31,302 nt of DNA from Clostridiales bacterium UBA6981 (GTDB lineage Bacteria; Bacillota; Clostridia; Oscillospirales; Oscillospiraceae): assembly GCA_002450075.1 (NCBI GenBank), contig DJYJ01000038.1, positions 1 to 31,302 on the forward strand. The letters are read 5' to 3'. The translations under genes were made by a program, and so were the position numbers. Position 1 is the stretch's first letter, and the number at the start of each line of letters is the position of its first letter. Below the pieces are notes generated by a model. It was not told the origin of the DNA. It worked only from the letters and a program-made list of their open reading frames with translations, and ran no database searches. This document shows, in pieces, positions 6,721 through 14,511 of the stretch.

Positions 6721-7815
6721 ATGGATTATATCTGCACCAAATGCGGCCGCCGCGAGAGCACCGCGACACGAAAGGCCCACTGCGACTGCGGCGGGCTGTG
6801 GAAGCTCAATTTCGAGCCGCCGAAATTCGACCTTGCCGCGGTCGACCGCCGGGAGTGGAGCCTCTTCCGCTATCGGCGCTTCATGGCGCTCGAGGGGGAG
6901 ACCTGGCGCAAGGTCACGCTCGGCGAGGGCATGACGCCGATCGTGCCGCTGGACGAAAACGTGATGCTGAAGATGGATTATTTCATGCCCACGCTATCGT
7001 TCAAGGACCGCGGCGCCGCCGTGCTGATCGCCCACTGCGCCTCGATCGGCGTCGACAGGGTCGTGCAGGACTCCAGCGGCAACGCGGGCAACGCCGTTGC
7101 GGCCTACTGCGCGCGGGCGGGGATCGCCTGCGAGATCTTCGTTCCCGAGGGGACGAGCCCGAAGAAGATCGACATGATCCGCGCCCACGGCGCGACGTGC
7201 ACGGTAGTGCCCGGCTCGCGCGACCACTGCGCGGAGGTCTGCCGCGAAAAGGTCGAGCGGGAGGGCGTCTACTATGCCAACCACGTCTACAATCCCTTCT
7301 TCTACGAGGGGACGAAGACCTATCTCTACGAGGTGTACGAGCAGCTTGGCCGCCTCCCGCGCCATCTGGTGATCCCCGTGGGCAACGGCACGCTCTTCCT
7401 CGGCGTGATGCACGCGCTCGACGAACTGCTCGCCGCCGGCTGCATCGAGAAGGCACCGCAAATCATCGCCCTGCAGAGCGAGGGCTGCGACCCGCTGCTG
7501 CGCGCCGCGGAGCAGGGGCTTTCTGTCCCGGCGGCGGTCACGCCGCGCCCGACGCTGGCCGAGGGGATCGCGATCGGCAGGCCCATGCGCGGCGAGGAGA
7601 TCCTCGGCTATGCCGCGCGGTATGGTGTCCGCTTCGTCCACGCGCCGGAGCAGGATATCCTGCGCGAGCGCGCCTATCTCGCCGAACGCGGCGTCTACTG
7701 CGAGCACACCACCGCGGCCAATCTCGCGGCGTACCGGAACTACTGCGCGCGCTTCGGCGAGGCGGAGGACTGCCTCATCACGATGTGCGGCGCGGGACTG
7801 AAATCCGACCACTGA
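6721..7815 (+). CDS. Threonine synthase-like PLP enzyme with N-terminal zinc ribbon
   Basis: This 364-residue fold-type II PLP enzyme starts with a small zinc-binding knuckle (C5, C8, C21, C23), as in the threonine synthase group. The PLP lysine is K95 in SFKDRGA. The phosphate/substrate loop DSSGNAGNA covers about 117-125, and a Gly-rich VGNGTLF segment follows. The usual reaction converts O-phosphohomoserine to threonine. However, no other threonine-pathway genes are present and the partner gene is a D-amino-acid enzyme, so a lyase acting on a serine-like or diaminopropionate-like substrate is also possible. The start follows GGGGAGG. The operon ends at the terminator just downstream. Confidence 0.82.
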   Translation: MDYICTKCGRRESTATRKAHCDCGGLWKLNFEPPKFDLAAVDRREWSLFRYRRFMALEGETWRKVTLGEGMTPIVPLDENVMLKMDYFMPTLSFKDRGAAVLIAHCASIGVDRVVQDSSGNAGNAVAAYCARAGIACEIFVPEGTSPKKIDMIRAHGATCTVVPGSRDHCAEVCREKVEREGVYYANHVYNPFFYEGTKTYLYEVYEQLGRLPRHLVIPVGNGTLFLGVMHALDELLAAGCIEKAPQIIALQSEGCDPLLRAAEQGLSVPAAVTPRPTLAEGIAIGRPMRGEEILGYAARYGVRFVHAPEQDILRERAYLAERGVYCEHTTAANLAAYRNYCARFGEAEDCLITMCGAGLKSDH

Positions 7816-7824
7816 ACCGAGGTG

Positions 7825-7856
7825 CAAAAAAGGACCGGGAGACCGGTCCTTTTTTG
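7825..7856 (+). terminator. Intrinsic terminator after the threonine synthase-like gene
   Basis: The stem AAAGGACCGG/CCGGTCCTTT has a GAGA loop, with A and T runs on the two sides, so it can act in both directions. Confidence 0.9.
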
Positions 7857-8105
7857 CGCGGTTTTTCAAGCGAAAAAAGATCAAGACGAAGCGGAAAGCC
7901 GCCTCGCCTTGATCTTGTATAAATGAGAGGAAAAAAGGAGAAAAATGAAAAAGATTCTTTCGTGTTTACACGTATAAAATAACAGCTATTTGTTTCATAA
8001 AAAAGGATAATAGTGTTTCAGAAATGTAAAATCGGCTTTGAATACAAGGAAAAATCAAAAAAAGAGAGGCTGTTTTTCTCCCCCGGGGAGAAGCGGGAAC
8101 GAAAC
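7857..8105. other. AT-rich intergenic stretch with hairpins and a 10-codon frame
   Basis: This stretch is clearly richer in A and T than its surroundings. A long imperfect hairpin (AAGATCAAG at 7877-7885 with CTTGATCTT at 7908-7916, capped by GCGG-AAAG-CCGC) has no following T run. An AAAGGAG site precedes a ten-codon frame at 7945-7977 that reads like the start of a signal peptide (MKKILSCLHV). A CGTG-TTTA-CACG hairpin lies inside this frame. I see no conventional gene here. Confidence 0.5.
8076..8092. promoter_or_regulatory. Palindrome upstream of the envelope-cluster promoter
   Basis: TTCTCCCC and GGGGAGAA form a perfect 8-bp dyad around one central base. It ends 13 bases before the -35 box at 8106, where an operator or activator site would be expected. 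Confidence 0.4.
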
Positions 8106-8134
8106 TTGACACCATTAGGGGAAAATGGTAAACT
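8106..8134 (+). promoter_or_regulatory. Strong promoter of the envelope gene cluster
   Basis: A perfect TTGACA (8106-8111) and TAAACT (8129-8134) are 17 bases apart. The expected start near 8141 rules out the in-frame ATG at 8138 as the start codon. Confidence 0.8.
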
Positions 8135-8188
8135 AGCATGAAAAATTATGTGCAGGCTTGTCCCGGCTTTCAAAGGAGAAACAAGAGG

Positions 8189-10639
8189 ATGACCAATACC
8201 ATTTCCAACAAAAAATTCAGAGTGCTCACAGCGCTCATGCTGCTTTTTGCGATGCTGCTGACAGCGTGCGGAACGGTACGGCCGGAAACGGCGGAAAATG
8301 CCGGGCAGGCCGCAGCCGAAGTGCCGTCTGAGCCCACATCGGCGCCGGAGCCCACGCCCGAGCCTACGCCCGAGCCGTTCCGGACCGAGGTCGTTTTCAG
8401 CGAGCTGCAGCCGTCGAACAAGGCGACGATCACCGATGCCGACGGCGAGTTCTCCGACTGGATCGAGCTGTACAATCCCGGCGCGGAGAGCGAAGATCTC
8501 ACGGGCTTCTGGCTTTCGGACAGCGATAAGGAGCCCTGCAAGTGGCAGATCCCGTCGCTGACATTAGCCGCCGGGGAATACAGGGTCATCTTCTGCTCGG
8601 CGAAGGACCGGAGCGAGGGCGAGCTGCACACCAATTTCGCCATCTCCAAGGACGGCGATACGCTTTATCTCTCCGCGCCCGACGGCGAGATCCTCCGACA
8701 GGTCAGTTATGAGAGCTGCGGCGGCGACGTGGCGCTGCGTGTCGACGGCGAGAGCGTTTCCGAAAGCTATTATCCTACGCCCGGTTACCCCAACACCGAG
8801 GACGGCTATGAGGCCTTCGTGCGCAACAGCGACAACCACGGCGCGCTCGTCGTCAACGAGGTGATGTGCTATAACGACAGCTTTCATTTCCACGCCGGCG
8901 GCTATTATGACTGGGTCGAGCTGAAAAACGTCTCGGATGAGACGATCACGCTCAGCGATTATTATGTCACCGACAAAGCCAGCCTGCCCACCCAGTTCCA
9001 GCTTCCGGGCACGACGCTCAAGCCGGGCGATACCTTCGTGGTGTTCTGCGGCAGCCCGCTGCTGGAAACGGCCTCCTGCCATGCGCCGTTCGAGCTTGGG
9101 GCCGACGGCGACACCTTCTATATCTATCGCGCTGACGGCAGCTTTTCCGACTATGTCAGTCTCTACGGCATGCCGCTCAATCACAGCAAAGGGCGTCTCG
9201 ACGGCGCAAGCGGCTTTTATTATTTCACTACGCCCTCTCCCGCGGCGCAGAACAGCGGCAACTGCGCGCGCTATCTGGCCAAGCGGCCTGAGAGCGTAAC
9301 GCCGACCGGCATCTACAACGACGTTGACGGCGTCGACGTCGAGCTCTCCGGCGAGGGAACGATCTATTACACGCTCAACGGCAATCTCCCGGACAGGGAT
9401 TCCTATGTTTACTCCGGGCCGATCCATCTGACGGAAACGACGATGATCCGCGCGGCGTCTTATGCGGACAGCAAGCTCCGCAGCGAGACAGCGACCTTTA
9501 CCTATGTCATCAACGAGCACCACACGCTCCCGGTCGTCTGCGTCGCGCTCGAGCCGATGAAGCTCGACGTGCTGTACAACCACAACGGCCATATGGAATA
9601 CGATTCCCACACCGAGTTTTATGACGTCGACGGAGGCAGCTTCACCTCCGACTGTATGATCACGCTCCACGGCGCGGCGTCGAGAAACCAGTGGAACAAG
9701 AAGAGCTTCAAGGTCGTCTTCCGCGGCCGCTACGGCGGCGACATCCACTATGACCTCTTCGGCCAGGGCATCACGGAATTCCATTCGCTGAACCTGCGCG
9801 GCGGCGATACCGTGTATATGAAGACCTATCGTGAGCCGCTGGCCGCCGAATTTGCCGAACGCGTTGCCGTGACGGATCCCTTTGCGCTCGATTCACGCTT
9901 CTGCATCCTGTATGTCAACGGCAATTATTACGGCATCTACAGCCTGCGCGAGGCGTATTCGAAAAAGTATATCGAAAGCCACACCGGCTCGGAAGAGGAC
10001 ATGAACACGATCAGCCGCGCGCCGATCCAGATCGAGTATCAGCCGGAGCTGTACAGTCTGTATAACTACATACTCAGCTGCGACATTACCAACCCGGACA
10101 ACTACAACTATATTGCCGACCGCATGGATATGCAGTCGATGGCCCAGTGGCTGCTGCTCGAGGCCTATTTCAACAACCGTGACACGGCCGGCAACATCCG
10201 CTATTTCCGCGGCGTCCAGCCCGATTCCAAGTGGCGCACGATGTTCTTCGATCTTGACATTTCGATGGAGAACGAGAACGCCTTCCTGTGGGAGATCATC
10301 AACCCGGCCGAGTCCCAGATCGGACGCATGCTGTCGAAGCTGCTGAACAACAGCGAGTTTAAGCAGGTCATGCTCGAAACGGCCTCCGGAATGTATCAAA
10401 ACGGGCTCAGCTATGAGCTGGCGCTGGAGATCCTGAACCGAATGGTGGACGAGCTCGAGCCGGAGATGAGCCGCAATCTCGGCCGCTGGGGCGAGAGCAG
10501 GGCGCTCATGGAAAACAGCCTTGAGGCCCAGCGCCGTGCCTTCACCGAGCACCGCGACGAGAGCTGGCTGGAGATCGTCCAGCTGGTGACGGGCGTCAGT
10601 GATGAGACCTTGAGGGAATATTTCCCGGAAAGAGGATAA
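8189..10639 (+). CDS. Lipoprotein with lamin-tail-like, chitobiase-like and CotH kinase domains
   Basis: This 816-residue protein is exported and lipid-anchored: the signal peptide ends in the lipobox LTAC (Cys27) and is followed by a PTPEPTPEP linker (about 50-63). Two lamin-tail-domain-like modules (about 66-190 and 217-345) each contain the DWIELYN or DWVELKN motif. A chitobiase C-terminal-like module (YYTLNGNLPDRDSYVYSG, about 372-440) precedes a CotH-type kinase domain (about 446-760). CotH features include KKSFKVVFR (K504/K505), NGNYYGIYSLRE, N662-D665-N669 in FNNRDTAGN, and the metal-binding FFDLD (D688, D690). CotH of Bacillus phosphorylates spore coat proteins; here the substrate is unknown. 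The start follows AAAGGAG. It is the first gene of the envelope cluster. Confidence 0.85.
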   Translation: MTNTISNKKFRVLTALMLLFAMLLTACGTVRPETAENAGQAAAEVPSEPTSAPEPTPEPTPEPFRTEVVFSELQPSNKATITDADGEFSDWIELYNPGAESEDLTGFWLSDSDKEPCKWQIPSLTLAAGEYRVIFCSAKDRSEGELHTNFAISKDGDTLYLSAPDGEILRQVSYESCGGDVALRVDGESVSESYYPTPGYPNTEDGYEAFVRNSDNHGALVVNEVMCYNDSFHFHAGGYYDWVELKNVSDETITLSDYYVTDKASLPTQFQLPGTTLKPGDTFVVFCGSPLLETASCHAPFELGADGDTFYIYRADGSFSDYVSLYGMPLNHSKGRLDGASGFYYFTTPSPAAQNSGNCARYLAKRPESVTPTGIYNDVDGVDVELSGEGTIYYTLNGNLPDRDSYVYSGPIHLTETTMIRAASYADSKLRSETATFTYVINEHHTLPVVCVALEPMKLDVLYNHNGHMEYDSHTEFYDVDGGSFTSDCMITLHGAASRNQWNKKSFKVVFRGRYGGDIHYDLFGQGITEFHSLNLRGGDTVYMKTYREPLAAEFAERVAVTDPFALDSRFCILYVNGNYYGIYSLREAYSKKYIESHTGSEEDMNTISRAPIQIEYQPELYSLYNYILSCDITNPDNYNYIADRMDMQSMAQWLLLEAYFNNRDTAGNIRYFRGVQPDSKWRTMFFDLDISMENENAFLWEIINPAESQIGRMLSKLLNNSEFKQVMLETASGMYQNGLSYELALEILNRMVDELEPEMSRNLGRWGESRALMENSLEAQRRAFTEHRDESWLEIVQLVTGVSDETLREYFPERG

Positions 10640-10643
10640 AAGA

Positions 10644-11792
10644 ATGGAAGATAAAAACGCTGCTCCTGTCCGGAGAAGAGTGAGAAAGAAAAAACATATG
10701 CGCGTCGGCAAGATGGTCGCGCTCGACGTGCTGGCGATCATTGTGGGACTGAACGTGTTCGCGCTCTTCCACCATGTGCTGGACTACTGGGACATCCACA
10801 TCGGGCAAAAGGCGATAGAGCCCGTCGTCCTTGCGACGCTGCCGCCCCAGCCGGCAGACACGGCGAGCACGGACGCGGAGACCGCGACCGAGCAGAGCCC
10901 GGAGGAGAGCGCCGAGCCCACGCCCGAGTTCACGCCCGAGCGCGCCTATTCCGGCGTCTGGGGGGAAAAGTTCGCCGATCACTTTACCGAGGGCGAGGTC
11001 ATCCAGACCGAGAACAGCTATAAGAGCGAGAACGTGAGCATCACGCTCGAGCGCATCGAGGAGCCCGGCCTGATATATTACGTCGCGGACGTGTACATCA
11101 GCGATCTGAAGTATCTCAACACGGCTTTCGCCACCGGCGAAGGGAACGGTGAATACAACGTCGGCACGGAGGTCCAGATCGACACGATCGCCCGACGCGT
11201 CAACGCGCTTGTAGCGATCAACGGCGACCATTACAAGCTCCACAACGGCATCGTCATCCGCAACGGCGTGCTGTACAGCGAGACGCCGTATGAGGATGTA
11301 TGCGTGCTCTATACGGACGGCCGGATGGAGACCTTCACAAAAGACGAGGTGGATCTCGAGGCGATCAAGGCTGCCGCTCCCTGGCAGGTCTGGAGCTTCG
11401 GCCCCGGTCTGCTGGACGCGGAGGGACACGCCAAGGGCTTCTACGACGGCCAGAGCAACGTCCTTGGCATCAATGTGAAAAACCCGCGCTGCGCCATCGG
11501 CTATTATGAGCCGGGACATTACTGCCTGGTGAAGGTCGAGGGCAACCGCTGGGGCAAGTTTATCGGCTCCTACGGCATGACCTTCGGCGAGCTGGCTTCG
11601 ATGTTCGAAGCACGCGGCTGTTCTCAGGCCTATGCGCTCGACGGCGGCCGCAGCGCCGCCATGAGCTGGATGGGCGAGTTCCTCAGCACCAACTATGACC
11701 GCGGCTCCTTTGATATCGTCTACATCACAGACACGCCTATCGTCGAAAAACCGGCGGAAACCGCGGACGCGCCCGCAGAAAGCGAGGGCTGA
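10644..11792 (+). CDS. Membrane-anchored phosphodiester glycosidase family protein (DUF2233/NAGPA), paralog 1
   Basis: This 382-residue protein has a basic N-terminus and one membrane helix (about 24-46). A Thr/Glu/Pro-rich linker (about 66-99) leads to an extracellular domain of the DUF2233 family, named after the human uncovering enzyme that cleaves GlcNAc from GlcNAc-phospho-mannose. Family features are INGDHY (N193), KNPRCAIG (R282) and ALDGGRS (D333). The start lies 4 bases after the CotH-lipoprotein stop, so the genes are co-transcribed. From about residue 102 it is closely similar to the third gene of the cluster (shared YSGVWGEKFAD and SDLKYL), indicating duplication. The substrate is unknown. 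Confidence 0.85.
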   Translation: MEDKNAAPVRRRVRKKKHMRVGKMVALDVLAIIVGLNVFALFHHVLDYWDIHIGQKAIEPVVLATLPPQPADTASTDAETATEQSPEESAEPTPEFTPERAYSGVWGEKFADHFTEGEVIQTENSYKSENVSITLERIEEPGLIYYVADVYISDLKYLNTAFATGEGNGEYNVGTEVQIDTIARRVNALVAINGDHYKLHNGIVIRNGVLYSETPYEDVCVLYTDGRMETFTKDEVDLEAIKAAAPWQVWSFGPGLLDAEGHAKGFYDGQSNVLGINVKNPRCAIGYYEPGHYCLVKVEGNRWGKFIGSYGMTFGELASMFEARGCSQAYALDGGRSAAMSWMGEFLSTNYDRGSFDIVYITDTPIVEKPAETADAPAESEG

Positions 11793-11794
11793 CC

Positions 11795-11986
11795 ATGTTC
11801 AACAAGCTTCTTCCCCATATCTGCATCGACGTTGCAGTCATCTTCGTTGTGCTCTGGATCCTTGACCGTGTCAATGGCGCGATGCAGTTCCTCTCGCGCG
11901 ACGTGTTCAAGATCCCGTTCCTGGTCTTTCTCATCCTGGTGATCATCGAATCCGTGATTCTGATCGTCTATCAGCGGCGGGATTGA
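11795..11986 (+). CDS. Small two-helix membrane protein
   Basis: This 63-residue hypothetical protein has two hydrophobic segments (about 9-24 and 41-59) joined by a short amphipathic linker (NGAMQFLSRDVFK), and ends in QRRD. It begins 2 bases after the preceding stop and ends 5 bases before the ATG of the next gene, so it lies tightly between two phosphodiester-glycosidase paralogs. Tight packing and an uninterrupted frame support it as a real gene. I do not recognise the family. A role as an accessory or anchor subunit for its neighbours is only a guess from position. Confidence 0.7.
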   Translation: MFNKLLPHICIDVAVIFVVLWILDRVNGAMQFLSRDVFKIPFLVFLILVIIESVILIVYQRRD

Positions 11987-11991
11987 ACAAA

Positions 11992-12978
11992 ATGAACGGC
12001 AAGAGAGCGCTGAGCGCCGCGCTTGCGCTGATGCTTATGCTGTCGCTGGCGGCAGTTTTCACCATCACGCGCGACGCGCAGACGCCGGGGCCGGAGACGC
12101 CCCTTTCCGAGCAGGAGCCGACGCCTGCGCCCACACCTGCTCCCACACCGGAGCTGACGCCCGAGCCGACCCCGGAGCCGACCCCCGAGAGGACCTATTC
12201 CGGCGTCTGGGGCGAAAAGTTCGCCGATAAGTTCACCGAGGGCGAGATCATCGAGGACGAGCACAGCTACCGGAGCGAAAACATCAATGTCACGCTGACC
12301 AAAGTCGAGGAAGACATGCTCGTCTATTACGTGGCCGAGGTCTATGTCAGCGATCTGAAATATCTCAGAAGCGGCTTTGCCAACGGCGCGTATAACGGCG
12401 GCTTCCGGAAGATCGCCGAGATCGCCGCACAGGAAAACGCGATCGTTGCCATCTGCGGCGACCACTACGCCGGCAGGACAGCCGGCATCGTGGTCCGCAA
12501 CGGCGAGGAATATCGCAGCATGCGCTTTGACGACGTCTGCATCCTGTACAGCGACGGAACGATGGTGACGATGGGAAATTCCGAGCTTGACCTCAAGGCG
12601 CTGGAAGAGGCCGGACCCTGGCAGGTCTGGAGCTTCGGGCCGGAGCTGCTCGACGACGAGGGACACGCCAAAGAGCGTTTCAACACGACCGTCTATCCCG
12701 CCAATCCGCGCTGCGCCATCGGCTATGTGGAGCCGGGGCATTATTTCCTCGTCGAGGTCGAGGGCTCGCGCTCGGGCGTCTACACCGGCTCGCGCGGGAT
12801 GGATATGCACCAGCTTGCCGTGCTGTTCGAGAGTCTGGGCTGCAAGAGCGCGTATAACCTGGACGGGGGACGCAGCGTGGGCATCGCCTGGAAGGGCGAG
12901 CTCGTCAGCTTCGACTATGACCGCAGCATCCCCGATATCATCTATGTGACCGACTTCCCGCCGCAGGAAGAGCCCTGA
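11992..12978 (+). CDS. Secreted or anchored phosphodiester glycosidase family protein (DUF2233/NAGPA), paralog 2
   Basis: This 328-residue protein has an N-terminal signal or anchor helix (about 5-24). A Pro/Thr/Glu repeat linker (about 42-67) leads to the same domain as the gene at 10644. The NPRCAIG and NLDGGRS motifs are retained. However, the family asparagine of the INGDHY motif is Cys155 here (ICGDHY), so activity may be altered or lost. The ATG at 11992 is preferred over a TTG at 11983 that overlaps the upstream stop, although the ribosome site (GGCGGGA) is weak. No intrinsic terminator with a T run follows, so transcription may continue into the LRR gene. Confidence 0.83.
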   Translation: MNGKRALSAALALMLMLSLAAVFTITRDAQTPGPETPLSEQEPTPAPTPAPTPELTPEPTPEPTPERTYSGVWGEKFADKFTEGEIIEDEHSYRSENINVTLTKVEEDMLVYYVAEVYVSDLKYLRSGFANGAYNGGFRKIAEIAAQENAIVAICGDHYAGRTAGIVVRNGEEYRSMRFDDVCILYSDGTMVTMGNSELDLKALEEAGPWQVWSFGPELLDDEGHAKERFNTTVYPANPRCAIGYVEPGHYFLVEVEGSRSGVYTGSRGMDMHQLAVLFESLGCKSAYNLDGGRSVGIAWKGELVSFDYDRSIPDIIYVTDFPPQEEP

Positions 12979-12998
12979 GCGGCGTGGAAAAACGGCCC

Positions 12999-13059
12999 CG
13001 GGACGGATGTTTCGTCCCGAAAAAAGGATCATTTCGCCGGCATCGCGCAGCATGCGATG
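12999..13059 (+). other. Two hairpins between paralog 2 and the LRR lipoprotein
   Basis: CGGGACG/CGTCCCG (12999-13005 with 13013-13019) and CATCGC/GCGATG (13041-13046 with 13054-13059) can each pair. Neither is followed by T residues on the plus strand, so they look like mRNA structures rather than intrinsic terminators. Confidence 0.4.
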
Positions 13060-13089
13060 CGGCGTGTAAAAAAGAAAGGAGTGAAAGAC

Positions 13090-14502
13090 GTGACCGGTAA
13101 TCGAACAAGGATCTTTCTCGCCGCGCTGGTGTTTACGCTTTTACTCGCATGCATGCTTACCGCCTGCGGAAACGCAGGACAGACAGCCGCTCCAAGCACC
13201 GAAGCGGCTCCCGCCCCGGCCGAAGAAGCGCCCGCCGCCAGTCTCGGCTCGCTCGTGATCACGCCCGAGACCGACACGGTCGATCTGGAGGAGGCCGGCG
13301 CGACGATCGAGGATCTCATGCGCGCAAGCGACAGCCTCGGCGGCGTGAAGAAGATCGCGCTCGGTCTGACCGATGCGACGGCCGAGCAGCTTGAGGCCGT
13401 GTGCAAGGCCTTCCCAGACGCGGAAGTTACCTGGAAAGCAAACGTGCTGGGCACCGCGGTCGAGAGCACGGCCGAAGAGCTTGACCTTTCAGAGGCGGCC
13501 GACGCCGACGTGGCCGGGCTGATAAAGGCGCTTGCCGTTCTGCCCGAGGTGAAGACACTTCTCCTCGCGCCGGAGGAGGGCGTGACGACGCTCTCGTACG
13601 AGAGTCTCGATGCGCTTGCCGCGGCTGCGCCGGAGAAGGAGCTGCGCTGCCGTTTTGATCTGTTCGGTCATACGGCCGACTGGACGACGGAGGAGCTGCG
13701 CTACCAGAACGAGGCGATCGGCGACGAGGGGATCGCGGTCTTCCGTGCCGCGCTGCCGTATCTGCCCGCGCTGAAGCTGCTGCGTCTCGAGAGCTGCGGC
13801 ATCACCGACAACGACGCGATGGACGCGCTGCGCAGCGATTTCCCGGACAAGGGCGTCGTCTGGAGCATTTCCATCGAGGGCTATACCTTTATGACGGATA
13901 CGACGCTCATCAACGACGGCGACACGAATCTGCTCTATGACGGGAACGTCCATCTGCTCACCTATATGCACGACGTGCTCTATCTCGATATCGGCCACAA
14001 CCACCATCTGACAAATATCGAGTTCGTCCGCAGCTTCCCCAAGCTGCAGGTCGTGATCATGACGCTGACGAACATTTCCGACATCTCCCCGCTGGAGAAC
14101 TGCCCGGATCTGGAGTTCATCGAGTGTCACTCCTGCCAGATCGGCGATCTCAGCCCGCTTGCAGACAAGGTGAACCTGCGCTATCTCAACATCGCGAACC
14201 TGCCGAATCTGCGCGATCTCTCGCCGCTGTACGGATTGAAGGATCTCAAGCTCGTGCGTATCTGCGGCACGACCTATACGCATCTTACCCAGGCGGATGT
14301 CGACGCGCTCAAGGCAGAGCTGCCCGACACCTTTGTCAGCGATTACGGCGGCGACCCGAACAGCTCCGGCCAGTGGCGCTATAACACCAACGGAAACAAG
14401 CAGGATCCCACCGAGCGTTACGCTCTTCTGCGCCAGCAGATGCTCTATGATCTCAACTGGACGGAGAGACTGTCGAATTCACCTTCGAGAGAGGAAGGGT
14501 GA
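13090..14502 (+). CDS. Leucine-rich-repeat lipoprotein
   Basis: This 470-residue secreted lipoprotein has a signal peptide ending in the lipobox LTAC, followed by an Ala/Pro/Glu-rich spacer. Two poorly conserved halves follow. In the second half, irregular leucine-rich repeats of the internalin type are visible (for example ISDISPLENCPDLEFI and IGDLSPLADKVNLRYLNI). These usually make binding surfaces. The GTG at 13090 is preferred because AAAGGAG lies 8 bases upstream; an earlier in-frame ATG at 13057 lies in the hairpin region. No catalytic motif is seen. Position in the cluster suggests a scaffold or binding role on the cell surface. Confidence 0.8.
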   Translation: MTGNRTRIFLAALVFTLLLACMLTACGNAGQTAAPSTEAAPAPAEEAPAASLGSLVITPETDTVDLEEAGATIEDLMRASDSLGGVKKIALGLTDATAEQLEAVCKAFPDAEVTWKANVLGTAVESTAEELDLSEAADADVAGLIKALAVLPEVKTLLLAPEEGVTTLSYESLDALAAAAPEKELRCRFDLFGHTADWTTEELRYQNEAIGDEGIAVFRAALPYLPALKLLRLESCGITDNDAMDALRSDFPDKGVVWSISIEGYTFMTDTTLINDGDTNLLYDGNVHLLTYMHDVLYLDIGHNHHLTNIEFVRSFPKLQVVIMTLTNISDISPLENCPDLEFIECHSCQIGDLSPLADKVNLRYLNIANLPNLRDLSPLYGLKDLKLVRICGTTYTHLTQADVDALKAELPDTFVSDYGGDPNSSGQWRYNTNGNKQDPTERYALLRQQMLYDLNWTERLSNSPSREEG

Positions 14503-14511
14503 GCCGCATAA

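Noticed and set aside
12999..13019. Hairpin as a terminator after the second glycosidase paralog
   Set aside because: The stem is followed by A residues on the plus strand and no T run. It is kept only as a possible mRNA structure.
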